A DNA stretch of 32,432 bases from an uncultured Sphingomonas sp. (GTDB lineage: Bacteria; Pseudomonadota; Alphaproteobacteria; Sphingomonadales; Sphingomonadaceae), in NCBI GenBank assembly GCA_913777325.1, contig CAJYSA010000116.1, forward strand, positions 1-32,432, in the 5' to 3' direction. Position numbers and translations under genes: made by a program. Below, piece by piece: positions 9,070 to 16,654 of this stretch (within the stretch, counting starts at the first letter, position 1; every line of letters begins with the position of its first letter). The notes under the pieces are model-generated. The model worked only from the letters and a program-made list of their open reading frames with translations, was not told the origin of the DNA and searched no databases.

Positions 9070-9492
9070 TCACCGGCTGAGCGTCACCGTTGCGGGGTGA
9101 TGACGATCGAGATGCTTCTTGATCCGCTTCAGGTTGCGCGTGTTCGATCGGTAGAAGAAGTCCGCGGCATCCCCGACGAACGGCACCATGCCCAACACGG
9201 TGTCGAAGCCGACGCGCGCGGTCATGCCGAACAAGGCCAGTCGGCTCATGCCTAGGTTGCGCGCTTCCCAGACCAGCCACATGCCCATCGCGCCCGCCAG
9301 CAAATCGCCGACGACCGGGACCAGCCCCACGATCGCGTCCAGCCCGACGCGGCGGTTGATGCCGGGGATCACGTACAGTCCCTCCAGCAGCCGCTCCACC
9401 GCCTCGACGCGACGGCGCACCGCGGCGGGATCGCGCCCGACCGGCAGCGTGTCGAAGAAGGCGGGCGACATGGGGGTGGGGCGAGCAACCAT
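9070..9492 (-). CDS. DUF4112 family membrane protein
   Basis: The 140-residue protein shows the DUF4112 pattern: a helical N-terminus (VEAVERLLEGLYVIPG), then two hydrophobic segments each with a glycine/proline-rich turn (LDAIVGLVPVVGDLLAG and FDTVLGMVPFVGDAADF), and a basic tail (RNLKRIKKHLDRHH). The function of the family is unknown; it is probably an inner-membrane protein. The ATG at 9492 lies 5 nt after the stop of the upstream solute-binding gene, implying co-transcription. A second ATG at 9471 is also possible, because neither has a strong ribosome-binding site. Confidence 0.8.
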   Translation of the reverse strand: MVARPTPMSPAFFDTLPVGRDPAAVRRRVEAVERLLEGLYVIPGINRRVGLDAIVGLVPVVGDLLAGAMGMWLVWEARNLGMSRLALFGMTARVGFDTVLGMVPFVGDAADFFYRSNTRNLKRIKKHLDRHHPATVTLSR

Positions 9493-9497
9493 GAAGG

Positions 9498-10937
9498 TCA
9501 ATTGGGGTCGGCGCGTAGCCGGTTCAACGGGTGCCACGCGCGTGCGTTCGGCTGCCATTGCCGCAACCGCAGCGCGACCAGCGACCACCGGAACGGGCGG
9601 GCCAGGGGAATGAACGCGACATCCTCGGTCAGCAGCCGATCGGCCAGCGCGGTCGCGGTCGCGCGTTGCGGCAGCGTGTCGGCCAGCCGCGCCGCTTCGA
9701 TCGCCGCCTGGGCCTCCGCCGCGCAGGTCACGCACGCCTCCGCCAGATACCAGCGTGCATTGTCATAGGGGGCCACGGCATCCACCAGCCGGAGGTCGGC
9801 GGCAGCATCGTCCAGCGCCGTCCGAATCGGACGCACCCCGATCGCGTACAGATCGCGTGCCAGCCGCGCCCATAGCATCGTCCCTCCGGGACCGCCCGGC
9901 AAAGCGATGCGTACCACCGGCACACCGTGGACCGCGCGCCAGGCCGCCACGCGGGTGCGCGCCGCCGCGGGCCGCTGCTCGGGCGGCAGCGTGGCCCAGG
10001 CCGGGACCATCGGTGGCGCCGCGGAGTCGAGCTGCTCGGGCAGCACCGTTTCGCGAGCGGCCCAGTCGGGCGAGATCGCGGTGGTCAGGTCCGCCCGGTC
10101 GAATGCCTGCGCGATCGCGGCACGGTTGGCGGCCTCCGCGAGAAAACCCTGGCGCGATACCACCGCCAGGCCGAACAGACCGGCGGCGGGATCGATGCGC
10201 ACGTTGGCGGGCGCGGGATTGGCGGTTTGCAGGATCGGCCAATCGGCGATCGTTCCGCCGCTGACCAGATCGGATCGACGCTCGACAAAGCGCAGGATCG
10301 CAAGCGCGGCACGCTCCCCTCGCAATCGCACGTTCTGCTCGGGCGTCGGTCCATCGTCGTCGGGGTCACGATCGGGATCGAGCGCCGGCACCAGCAGCAG
10401 GCTTCCACGCTCCTTGGTGTCGCGACGCCGGAACGGGCCCGCACCCTCTCCGGCGTTCCGATCCGGGCGGACCAGTCCCATGTCAGGCTGGGCGAACAGC
10501 TTGAGCAGGTCGGGCCGGGGCCGTGCCAGCTCGATCTCGATCACCTCCGGCGTCATCTCGACGATCGATTCGACGGCGGTGAGATAGGGCGCGACGGAAT
10601 TGGTGCCGCCCTGCGCCAGCTTGCGGCGGAGTAGCGGGACGATATCGGCGGCGCGCACCGCGCTCCCGTCCGACCATTGCGCGTTGCGCAAGCGAAAGAT
10701 GTAGCTGCGCCCGTCGTCGATCACGATCCAGCGCTCGGCGATGCCAGCTTCGATCTGGCCCACCGCATCGAAACGTACCAGGCCTTCGGCCACGGCATCG
10801 GTCAGGATCCGGTTGCCGGTCAGGGGCGGCACCCGGGCACCCGACATCAGGCGCGGGGTGGGACCGATGACGCTGACATCGACCGGACCCACGTCGGCGC
10901 GCCGCCCGCACCCTGCGGCAAGCAGCGCCAGGATCAT
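9498..10937 (-). CDS. ABC-type solute-binding lipoprotein, peptide-binding (SBP_bac_5-like) family
   Basis: The ~479-residue protein resembles periplasmic dipeptide/oligopeptide-binding proteins: an early EGLVRFDAVGQIEAGIAERW segment, then the FRLRNAQWSDGSAVRAADIV motif typical of family 5 binding proteins. The N-terminus ends in a lipobox (LAAGC), so it should be a lipoprotein. The only ATG in reach (10937) leaves ten residues before the Cys and no positive charge, whereas the codons just upstream encode Arg-Arg-Arg without a usual start codon. No ABC permease or ATPase gene is adjacent, so it may be an orphan binding protein. It lies about 24 nt downstream of tRNA-Leu on the same strand. 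Confidence 0.78.
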   Translation of the reverse strand: MILALLAAGCGRRADVGPVDVSVIGPTPRLMSGARVPPLTGNRILTDAVAEGLVRFDAVGQIEAGIAERWIVIDDGRSYIFRLRNAQWSDGSAVRAADIVPLLRRKLAQGGTNSVAPYLTAVESIVEMTPEVIEIELARPRPDLLKLFAQPDMGLVRPDRNAGEGAGPFRRRDTKERGSLLLVPALDPDRDPDDDGPTPEQNVRLRGERAALAILRFVERRSDLVSGGTIADWPILQTANPAPANVRIDPAAGLFGLAVVSRQGFLAEAANRAAIAQAFDRADLTTAISPDWAARETVLPEQLDSAAPPMVPAWATLPPEQRPAAARTRVAAWRAVHGVPVVRIALPGGPGGTMLWARLARDLYAIGVRPIRTALDDAAADLRLVDAVAPYDNARWYLAEACVTCAAEAQAAIEAARLADTLPQRATATALADRLLTEDVAFIPLARPFRWSLVALRLRQWQPNARAWHPLNRLRADPN

Positions 10938-10960
10938 GATGCCGGACCGACGGCGGATGC

Positions 10961-11044
10961 TGGTGCGGGCGGCGGGACTCGAACCCGCACGCCAATGGCA
11001 GAGGATTTTAAGTCCCCAGCGTCTACCGATTCCGCCACGCCCGC
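10961..11044 (-). tRNA. tRNA-Leu (anticodon UAA)
   Basis: Read on the minus strand, this 84-nt sequence folds with a 7-bp acceptor stem (GCGGGCG/CGCCCGC), an anticodon stem GGGGA/TCCTC enclosing CTTAAAA (anticodon UAA), a long type-II variable arm around CTGCCATTGGCGT, a T arm with GTTCGAGTC and an encoded CCA. The minus strand has TTGACG at 11084-11079, a possible -35 element. Confidence 0.95.
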
Positions 11045-11105
11045 GCATCTCGCGTCACGAAGCGGTTACCGCCGCCCGCGTCAACCCGTTGCGGCTTCGC
11101 GCGGG

Positions 11106-11387
11106 TCAGGCGACGTTGAGACGGAGGCGCATTTCCTTGCCGGGCTTGAAGAACGGCACGCGCTTGGCATCGACCTCCACCGTCTCGCCGGTGCGCGGGT
11201 TGCGGCCGACGCGCGCATCGCGCGCGCGGGTGGAGAAAGCTCCGAAACCGCGCAGTTCGACACGCCCGTCATCGGCCAGGCGGCTGACGATGTCGTCGAA
11301 GAACGTGGTTACGATCGCCTCTACATCGCGCTGGGACAGGCCGGGATTGTCCTTCAAAAGGGCTTGCACCAATTCCGACCGTATCAT
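11106..11387 (-). CDS. ihfB: Integration host factor beta subunit
   Basis: This 93-residue DNA-bending protein forms the IHF heterodimer with IhfA and shapes promoters, origins and recombination sites. It begins [19 protein letters not shown], has the helix [28 protein letters not shown], and carries the DNA-intercalating arm [12 protein letters not shown]. That arm is the family signature and holds the key proline. It ends with [17 protein letters not shown] lies 9 nt before the ATG at 11387. Position directly downstream of rpsA is the usual one in alphaproteobacteria and separates it from the related HU genes, but the rpsA terminator between them suggests its own promoter. Confidence 0.93.
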   Translation of the reverse strand: MIRSELVQALLKDNPGLSQRDVEAIVTTFFDDIVSRLADDGRVELRGFGAFSTRARDARVGRNPRTGETVEVDAKRVPFFKPGKEMRLRLNVA

Positions 11388-11510
11388 TGTCCAGGGCTCC
11401 TTGACGTTCGCTTTAGCTTCAGGGCGACCTAATACAGGTAAGTTTCGCCGGGCGGTAGCACCGGATTGACAACGATTACGCAAATTGGGTCACTAAGTGC
11501 CTTAGCGGTC

Positions 11511-11544
11511 AGCAAAAAGGGGACCGGCCGGCGGCCGATCCCCT
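11511..11544 (-). terminator. Rho-independent terminator of rpsA
   Basis: On the minus strand a 12-bp stem (AGGGGATCGGCC with GGCCGGTCCCCT) with a GCC loop is followed directly by TTTTT. One pair is U-G on the minus strand but an A-C mismatch on the plus strand, so it works for the rpsA direction. It sits 28 nt after the rpsA stop. Confidence 0.85.
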
Positions 11545-11571
11545 CTTTATCCGACTGTCGGAACAACCGTT

Positions 11572-13278
11572 TTACTTCTTGGTGTCGCGTGCCTTGAGCG
11601 CCTCGCCCAGGATGTCGCCCAGCGACGCACCCGAGTCCGACGAACCGTACTGCGCCACGGCCTGCTTCTCCTCGGCGATCTGCATCGCCTTGACCGAGAA
11701 GGTCGGCTTCTTGGAACGATCGAAGCCGGTCACCATCGCGTCGAACTTCTGACCGACCTGGAAACGCTCCGGGCGCTGCTCGTCGCGGTCGCGGCCGAGG
11801 TCGGTGCGCTTGATGAAGCCGGTCGCGCCATCGTCGCCCGCCTGCACTTCGAGGCCCGCGTCGCGGACTTCGAGGACGGTGACGGTGACGACCTGGTTCT
11901 TGCCCAGGCGATCGCCCGCGCCCGCCGCGACGGGACCGCCGCGCTCGAGCTGCTTCATGCCGAGCGAGATGCGCTCCTTCTCCGGATCGATGTCAAGCAC
12001 GACCGCCTGAACGGTCTCACCCTTGCGGTGCAGGTTCAGCGCGTCCTCACCCGAGACACCCCAGGCGATGTCGGACATGTGGACCATGCCGTCGACGTCG
12101 TTGTCCAGACCGATGAACAGGCCGAACTCGGTGGCGTTCTTGACTTCGCCCTCGACGGTCGAGCCGATCGGATGCGCGGCGGCGAACGCCTCCCACGGGT
12201 TGTTCTGCGCCTGCTTCAGGCCCAGCGAGATGCGACGCTTGTCCTCGTCGACCTCGAGCACGACGACTTCGACTTCCTGCGAGGTCGAGACGATCTTGCC
12301 CGGATGGACGTTCTTCTTGGTCCAGGACATTTCGCTGACGTGGACCAGGCCCTCGATGCCGGCTTCCAGCTCGACGAACGCACCATATTCGGTGATGTTC
12401 GTGACGCGGCCCGACAGCTTCGCACCGACCGGATACTTCGCGGCGGCGCCATCCCACGGATCGCTCTCGAGCTGCTTCATGCCCAGCGAGATGCGCTGCG
12501 TGTCCTTGTTGATGCGGATGATCTGCACCTTCACGGTGTCGCCGATGTTGATCATCTCGCTCGGATGGCCGACGCGCTTGTAGCTGAGGTCGGTGACGTG
12601 CAGCAGGCCATCGATGCCGCCCAGGTCGACGAACGCACCGTAATCGGTGATGTTCTTGACGACGCCGTCGATGATCTGGCCTTCATGCAGCGACTGGATC
12701 AGGCCCGAACGCTGCTCGGCGCGGGTCTCTTCCAGCACCGCGCGGCGGCTGACGACGATGTTGCCGCGCTTGCGGTCCATCTTCAGGATCTGGAACGGCT
12801 GCGGGATGTCCATCAGCGGGGTGACGTCGCGCACCGGGCGGATGTCGACCTGCGAACCCGGCAGGAACGCCACGGCGCCGTTCAGGTCGACAGTGAAGCC
12901 GCCCTTCACGCGGCCGAAGATCACGCCCTCGACGCGCGCGGTCTTGGCGAATTCCAGCTCCAGCTTGTCCCAGGCGGCTTCACGGCGTGCGCGGTCGCGC
13001 GACAGCATCGCTTCGCCGTGCATGTTCTCGACGCGGTCGACGTACACTTCGACTTCGTCACCGACCTTCAGATCGGCCTTCTGGCCCGGCGCGGGCGCGA
13101 ATTCGCGCAGCGGCACGCGGCCTTCGCTCTTCAGGCCGACGTCGATGACGACCAGGTCGTTTTCGATGGCGGTGATGGTGCCCAGCACCACGCGGCCCTC
13201 GAAGCTGTCGGCGCCGCCGAACATGTCATCGAGCATCGCCGCGAATTCGTCACGCGAGGGAGTTGCCACAGAGGCCAT
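11572..13278 (-). CDS. rpsA: 30S ribosomal protein S1
   Basis: S1 binds mRNA and helps place it on the 30S subunit. The 568-residue protein contains six S1 RNA-binding domains at roughly residues 27-95, 110-175, 195-265, 280-350, 367-437 and 455-525. The RNA-binding repeats are recognisable by segments such as VVKNITDYGAFVDLGGIDGL, VTNITEYGAFVELEAGIEGL and KNATEFGLFIGLDNDVDGM, each followed by H(V/M)(T/S)(D/E). The length matches alphaproteobacterial S1. The ATG at 13278 gives MASVATPSRDEF, the usual N-terminus; an in-frame ATG at 13341 adds 21 unconserved residues. It has its own promoter about 200 nt upstream and a terminator downstream. Confidence 0.97.
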   Translation of the reverse strand: MASVATPSRDEFAAMLDDMFGGADSFEGRVVLGTITAIENDLVVIDVGLKSEGRVPLREFAPAPGQKADLKVGDEVEVYVDRVENMHGEAMLSRDRARREAAWDKLELEFAKTARVEGVIFGRVKGGFTVDLNGAVAFLPGSQVDIRPVRDVTPLMDIPQPFQILKMDRKRGNIVVSRRAVLEETRAEQRSGLIQSLHEGQIIDGVVKNITDYGAFVDLGGIDGLLHVTDLSYKRVGHPSEMINIGDTVKVQIIRINKDTQRISLGMKQLESDPWDGAAAKYPVGAKLSGRVTNITEYGAFVELEAGIEGLVHVSEMSWTKKNVHPGKIVSTSQEVEVVVLEVDEDKRRISLGLKQAQNNPWEAFAAAHPIGSTVEGEVKNATEFGLFIGLDNDVDGMVHMSDIAWGVSGEDALNLHRKGETVQAVVLDIDPEKERISLGMKQLERGGPVAAGAGDRLGKNQVVTVTVLEVRDAGLEVQAGDDGATGFIKRTDLGRDRDEQRPERFQVGQKFDAMVTGFDRSKKPTFSVKAMQIAEEKQAVAQYGSSDSGASLGDILGEALKARDTKK

Positions 13279-13414
13279 AAAAGAAACTGTCCTATGTCGT
13301 TTTCCGGCCAGGCGGTTGGATCCGCCGGTCTTGGCCATCACCGCCGCGCCGGCCCCGTGCCGTGCGCGACATCCATCGATATGGGGAGCGACGGGGGCTC
13401 TTCGCGGATGTGCG

Positions 13415-13449
13415 AAAAGGGCGCGACGAAGAAGTCGTCACGCCGCGCC
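13415..13449 (-). promoter_or_regulatory. Hairpin plus U-run in the rpsA leader, possible attenuator
   Basis: On the minus strand GGCGCG and GACGA pair with TCGTC and CGCGCC around a 5-nt loop (CTTCT) with a 4-nt bulge (GCGT). C and then TTTT (13418-13415) follow. It lies about 30-60 nt after the predicted rpsA start of transcription, so it has the shape of a leader terminator. Whether it regulates rpsA is inference. Confidence 0.35.
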
Positions 13450-13480
13450 TCCGCGAACCCCAGCCCGCCGGACCGCCGCG

Positions 13481-13508
13481 CCCTAGCCGAAAAGCGGCGA
13501 AGAAGCAA
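13481..13508 (-). promoter_or_regulatory. Putative housekeeping promoter of rpsA
   Basis: On the minus strand TTGCTT (13508-13503), a 16-nt spacer and CTAGGG (13486-13481) match the shape of the rpsD and kup promoters in this window. The start of transcription would be near 13474. Confidence 0.5.
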
Positions 13509-13706
13509 GGTTGGCGGACGGTGCCAGGAAGAGAGCCGCTGCGGACGCCGCAACGAACAACGTGCCTTCCGGCATCGCGTGTCGGCGTGGGGCAGCCTGC
13601 TTCCCGAACAATGGGGATGCTCAGCGACTGCTTGTTCTCGCCGGGCGGGTCGGCAAGGACTGCTTTTTACCATTCCTCTGCTCGCCGGGCCGGAACTGAT
13701 CGACGA

Positions 13707-14330
13707 CTAGCCTGCGATCCGCGCGTCTACCAGCGCGATCGCGCGCGAGACGGCGGCGTCGATCGACAGGAAGCTGGTGTCCAACTCCATCGCGTCTGTG
13801 GCCGCGATCAATGGCGCGGTGGATCGAGAGCTGTCACGATCGTCACGGGTACGGATGTCGGCAAGTACCTGATCGTAGCTGACGTCGGCTCCACGCTTGT
13901 GCAGTTCGTCGTGACGCCGCCGCGCGCGGATCATCGGGGTGGCGCGCACGAACAGCTTCGCGTTGGCGTCGGGCGCGATCACCGTCCCTATATCCCGCCC
14001 GTCGAGCACCGCGCCACCGGGTTGGTGCGCGAATTTCCGCTGTCGCTGCATCAGCGCCGCGCGGACCAGCGGATGCGCCGACACGATCGAGGCGACCTGC
14101 CCGGTCGCATCGTTGCGCAACACCGGATCGGTAAGCAAGCGATCCTCGAAGTCGCAGGCCGCGACCGCGTCGGCCTCGATCGCCGGGTCGAGGTCGAGTC
14201 GCAGCACTTGCGTCGCGACCGCGCGGTACAATAACCCGGTATCGAGATGCGGTACGCGATAATGCGTCGCGAGCGCGCGGGCGATCGTTCCCTTGCCGGA
14301 GGCCGCGGGGCCATCGACCGCGATGATCAC
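13707..14330 (-). CDS. cmk: Cytidylate kinase
   Basis: Cmk phosphorylates CMP and dCMP using ATP. The 207-residue protein begins [21 protein letters not shown], which contains the P-loop (GPAASGKGT). The protein continues with [12 protein letters not shown], the nucleotide-binding [21 protein letters not shown] segment, and the arginine-rich lid RARRRHDEL. The start is a GTG at 14330 that overlaps the aroA stop (GTGA), so the two genes are translationally coupled. The aroA-cmk-rpsA order is typical of proteobacteria. Confidence 0.94.
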   Translation of the reverse strand: MIIAVDGPAASGKGTIARALATHYRVPHLDTGLLYRAVATQVLRLDLDPAIEADAVAACDFEDRLLTDPVLRNDATGQVASIVSAHPLVRAALMQRQRKFAHQPGGAVLDGRDIGTVIAPDANAKLFVRATPMIRARRRHDELHKRGADVSYDQVLADIRTRDDRDSSRSTAPLIAATDAMELDTSFLSIDAAVSRAIALVDARIAG

Positions 14331-15664
14331 GCGGCGTCTCCGGACAACGTCGCCAGTTGCTGGTAGAAGGCGGGATAGCTGGTCGCCACAGGCGCGATAT
14401 CGTCGATCGTCACCGGGTGCCGGGCATGCAGCCCCGCGACGGTCATGCTCATCGCGATCCGGTGGTCCAGCTTGGTCGCGACGGTGCCGCCGCCCGCGAT
14501 CGGCTCGCCGCCCGAGCCGTGGACGGTCAGCCCGTCCTCATGCTCCTCGGTGGTCATGCCATTGGCCTCCAGCGCGGCGCGCATGGCGGCGATGCGGTCG
14601 CTTTCCTTCACGCGCAGTTCTTCGGCGCCACGCGCCACCGTCTTGCCCTCGGCGAAGGCGGCGGCGACGAACAGCGCCGGATATTCATCGATCATCGCCG
14701 GCGCCAGATCATGCGGCACGACGATCCCGGCCAGTGCCGCATGACGAACCCGCAGATCGGCGACCGGCTCGCCGCCGACGACGCGCGGGTCGACCTCGGT
14801 GATGTCGGCCCCCATCATGCGCAGCGCGGTCAGCAGCCCGGCGCGGGTCGGGTTCAGCCCGACATTCTCGATCACCACGTCGCTGCCCGGCACGATCGAG
14901 GCGGCGACCATCCAGAACGCGGCCGACGACGGATCGCCCGGCACGACGATCGATTGCGGCTTCAACTCCGCCTCGCCGGTTAGCGAGATCACACGCCCCC
15001 GCGGCCCTTGCTCGACGGTCAGGTGCGCGCCGAACCCGGCCAGCATCCGCTCGCTGTGATCGCGGGTTGGCACCGGCTCGATCACGCGCGTGATGCCAGG
15101 CGTGTTGAGCGCCGCGAGCAGCACCGCCGACTTCACCTGCGCGGAGGCGACCGGCAGCTCATATTCGATCGGCACCGCCGGGCACGCCCCGCGCACCATC
15201 AGCGGCAATCTGGTTCCAGGCGACGCCTCGATCGACGCCCCCATGCGTTCCAGCGGCACCGTGACGCGCGCCATCGGGCGCGCCGACAGCGATGCGTCGC
15301 CGGTAAAGGTCGCCGCGATCGGATGGCTCGCGACCAGCCCCATCAGCAGCCGCGTCGACGTGCCCGAATTGCCCATGTCGAGCGCGCGGGTGGGCTGGAG
15401 CAGCCCGCCGACGCCGACGCCGTTGATGCGCCAGATGCCATCCTCGCCGCGCTCGATCGTGGCGCCCATCGCGCGCATCGCGGCGGCGGTGGCCAATACA
15501 TCCTCGCCCTCCAGCAATCCTTCCACGCGACTCTCGCCGACCGCCAGCGCGGACAGCATCAGCGAGCGGTGGCTGATCGATTTGTCGCCGGGAACGCGGA
15601 TCCGTCCCGCCAGCCGCGAAGGGTAGGGGACGACGAACGAAGCGGGGGAAGAGGAATGCGCCAT
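14327..15664 (-). CDS. aroA: 3-phosphoshikimate 1-carboxyvinyltransferase (EPSP synthase)
   Basis: AroA makes 5-enolpyruvylshikimate-3-phosphate from shikimate-3-phosphate and phosphoenolpyruvate in the aromatic amino-acid pathway. The 445-residue protein has the N-terminal PEP site [16 protein letters not shown], the motif [12 protein letters not shown], the central [21 protein letters not shown], and the C-terminal [13 protein letters not shown] and KLDHRIAMS. The overall sequence looks like class II enzymes. At the residue where glyphosate-tolerant class II enzymes have alanine (NAAT) this one has glycine (NSGT); alignment is needed to interpret that. The ATG at 15664 gives the normal length. 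Confidence 0.95.
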   Translation of the reverse strand: MAHSSSPASFVVPYPSRLAGRIRVPGDKSISHRSLMLSALAVGESRVEGLLEGEDVLATAAAMRAMGATIERGEDGIWRINGVGVGGLLQPTRALDMGNSGTSTRLLMGLVASHPIAATFTGDASLSARPMARVTVPLERMGASIEASPGTRLPLMVRGACPAVPIEYELPVASAQVKSAVLLAALNTPGITRVIEPVPTRDHSERMLAGFGAHLTVEQGPRGRVISLTGEAELKPQSIVVPGDPSSAAFWMVAASIVPGSDVVIENVGLNPTRAGLLTALRMMGADITEVDPRVVGGEPVADLRVRHAALAGIVVPHDLAPAMIDEYPALFVAAAFAEGKTVARGAEELRVKESDRIAAMRAALEANGMTTEEHEDGLTVHGSGGEPIAGGGTVATKLDHRIAMSMTVAGLHARHPVTIDDIAPVATSYPAFYQQLATLSGDAA

Positions 15665-15762
15665 GCGCGCCGCGCCTTGCCAGCCGCCTTGCGCTATGGC
15701 AAGGCACGCGCCACTTCACGGGGTGACCCGTTGATCCACCCATCCGAAAGGCTTTTCACGGC

Positions 15763-16083
15763 ATGATCCAGCCGGAATGGGGCACGAAGCGTACGTGCCC
15801 GAAATGCGCGACGCGTTTCTATGACCTTCAGAAGGACGAGCCCGTCACCTGCATCAACTGCGGTTATGCGTGGGAGCCGGAGCCGATCCTGAAGTCCAAG
15901 CAGCCGCTGCCGTTCGAGGCCGCCAAGCCCGACAAGGAAAAGGTCGACGCCGATCTGGCCGGTGACGACGAGGATCTGGACACCGGCGAGGACGAAGAGC
16001 CCTCGGCGGACGATGAGGTCGATCTGGGTGGCGACGACGATCTCGGCGTCGAAACCAGCAACGAAGACGACGAAAACAACTGA
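15763..16083 (+). CDS. TIGR02300 family zinc-ribbon protein with acidic tail
   Basis: The 106-residue protein starts with a zinc ribbon formed by Cys12-x2-Cys15 (CPKC) and Cys30-x2-Cys33 (CINC), with the family FYDL motif at residues 19-22. A strongly acidic tail rich in Asp and Glu follows, at residues about 50-106. The family is conserved in alphaproteobacteria; its function is unknown. It is divergent from aroA (98 nt apart) and lies just upstream of tRNA-Ala on the same strand. GAAAGG about 15 nt before the ATG is the nearest ribosome-binding-like sequence. The tail suggests a nucleic-acid- or protein-binding partner, which is inference. Confidence 0.88.
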   Translation: MIQPEWGTKRTCPKCATRFYDLQKDEPVTCINCGYAWEPEPILKSKQPLPFEAAKPDKEKVDADLAGDDEDLDTGEDEEPSADDEVDLGGDDDLGVETSNEDDENN

Positions 16084-16093
16084 CCTTCCAAAA

Positions 16094-16129
16094 AGCTTGG
16101 CGAGTGGCGAAATTGCCGCTTGCCAAGCT
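16094..16129 (+). terminator. 15-bp hairpin after the TIGR02300 gene
   Basis: AGCTTGGCGAGTGGC pairs with GCCGCTTGCCAAGCT around a 6-nt loop. Two pairs are G-U on the plus strand, so the hairpin belongs to plus-strand RNA. No U-run follows, so it is either a terminator without a U tract or a 3'-end stabiliser. It begins 11 nt after the stop codon. Its right arm also contains the -35 box of the tRNA-Ala promoter. Confidence 0.5.
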
Positions 16130-16147
16130 GGCGGCCCCCGGCTAGTG
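16120..16147 (+). promoter_or_regulatory. Putative promoter of tRNA-Ala
   Basis: TTGCCA (16120-16125), a 16-nt spacer and CTAGTG (16142-16147) lie about 20 nt before the mature tRNA. This is a weaker match than the tRNA-Met promoter but has the same geometry. Confidence 0.38.
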
Positions 16148-16167
16148 GGCTGCCTCCCGGACGGAAT

Positions 16168-16243
16168 GGGGCCGTAGCTCAGCTGGGAGAGCGTCGCAAT
16201 GGCATTGCGAAGGTCAGGGGTTCGATCCCCCTCGGCTCCACCA
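16168..16243 (+). tRNA. tRNA-Ala (anticodon GGC)
   Basis: This is a 76-nt cloverleaf with acceptor stem GGGGCCG/CGGCTCC, D arm AGCTCAGCTGGGAGAGC, anticodon stem TCGCA/TGCGA around ATGGCAT (anticodon GGC), T arm GTTCGATCC and an encoded CCA. Confidence 0.95.
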
Positions 16244-16654
16244 TTTCCGTCTTAAGTGCCTTAGTGTGGCGCTTCAACTTCGCAAAGCAATGGCTTACGA
16301 TCATCTGTCACAGACGTGACAGGGGCACGGACCTGTCGATTGATGGTGGTGCCGGTCGCCACGCGTGACCATCGCCTCTATCAGCACGCCATAGCCGATC
16401 CGAGCCGAACATGCGGCGCTTGACCGACCGAAGAGGCCGAGGTTGCGCGGCGTGTGGATCGCCTGCAGCCCATCAGCGCCCAGCGCCCCGCCCCGCATAA
16501 TAGTACTGGTCGTCGCGCAGCGCGCGGCATCCCGTCGTATGTCGATCGCCAGTGGCGGCTCCGGCCGTCAGGTCGACACGGACGCGCCACCGCAACAAGG
16601 GTTGTGGGGGGCCCTTGCTGCGGTGGCGATTGCGCCTTCATCCTTTGCCGACGA
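16244..16654. other. 411-nt gap between tRNA-Ala and the copper oxidase gene
   Basis: No supported gene is seen on either strand. The stretch contains a perfect 7-bp hairpin with an AGAC tetraloop at 16305-16322 (CTGTCAC/GTGACAG) and the sequence TAAGTGCCTTAG at 16253-16264, which also occurs between ihfB and rpsA at 11494-11505. It ends with the large hairpin at 16585-16628. Several short open frames on the minus strand have no recognisable content. Confidence 0.6.
16585..16628 (-). terminator. 17-bp hairpin after the copper oxidase gene
   Basis: CGCCACCGCAACAAGGG and CCCTTGCTGCGGTGGCG form a 17-bp stem with a 10-nt loop. The single imperfect pair is A-C on the plus strand but U-G on the minus strand, so the hairpin belongs to minus-strand RNA, 27 nt after the oxidase stop. 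No U-run follows, so termination is likely but not certain. Confidence 0.55.

Larger units (their letters stand above)
13279..13706. other. 428-nt gap: rpsA promoter and long leader
   Basis: No convincing gene is visible here. A 111-codon open frame on the minus strand (13338-13673) has no recognisable domain and overlaps the promoter. The stretch holds a TTGCTT-N16-CTAGGG promoter at 13481-13508 and a stable hairpin followed by TTTT at 13415-13449 on the minus strand. This gives rpsA a 5' leader of roughly 190-200 nt. The remaining 200 nt between the promoter and the cmk stop show nothing I can name. Confidence 0.6.

Noticed and set aside
10938-11048. N-terminal extension of the solute-binding protein through the tRNA-Leu
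   Set aside because: The extended frame would be translated from tRNA-Leu sequence; the tRNA is certain, so this part cannot be the normal N-terminus.
13338-13673. 111-codon minus-strand open frame between cmk and rpsA
   Set aside because: It has no recognisable motif, an Arg/Ser-rich shadow-like composition, no ribosome-binding site, and it overlaps the rpsA promoter and leader hairpin.
12028-13710. 560-codon plus-strand open frame
   Set aside because: It is antisense to rpsA and its leader; the rpsA frame has six clear S1 domains, and this frame has no domain. Long antisense frames are expected at this GC content.
15686-15705. Hairpin GCCTTGC-GCTATG-GCAAGGC upstream of aroA considered as an operator
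   Set aside because: It is short, with no repeat elsewhere and no linked regulator.
16305-16322. Perfect 7-bp hairpin CTGTCAC-AGAC-GTGACAG considered as a small RNA or terminator
   Set aside because: It has no U-run, no adjacent gene end and no promoter; it is noted only as part of the gap.
16301-16641. Short minus-strand frames between tRNA-Ala and the oxidase gene, considered as a transposase remnant
   Set aside because: No DDE or other transposase motif, no terminal repeats and no target-site duplication could be seen.
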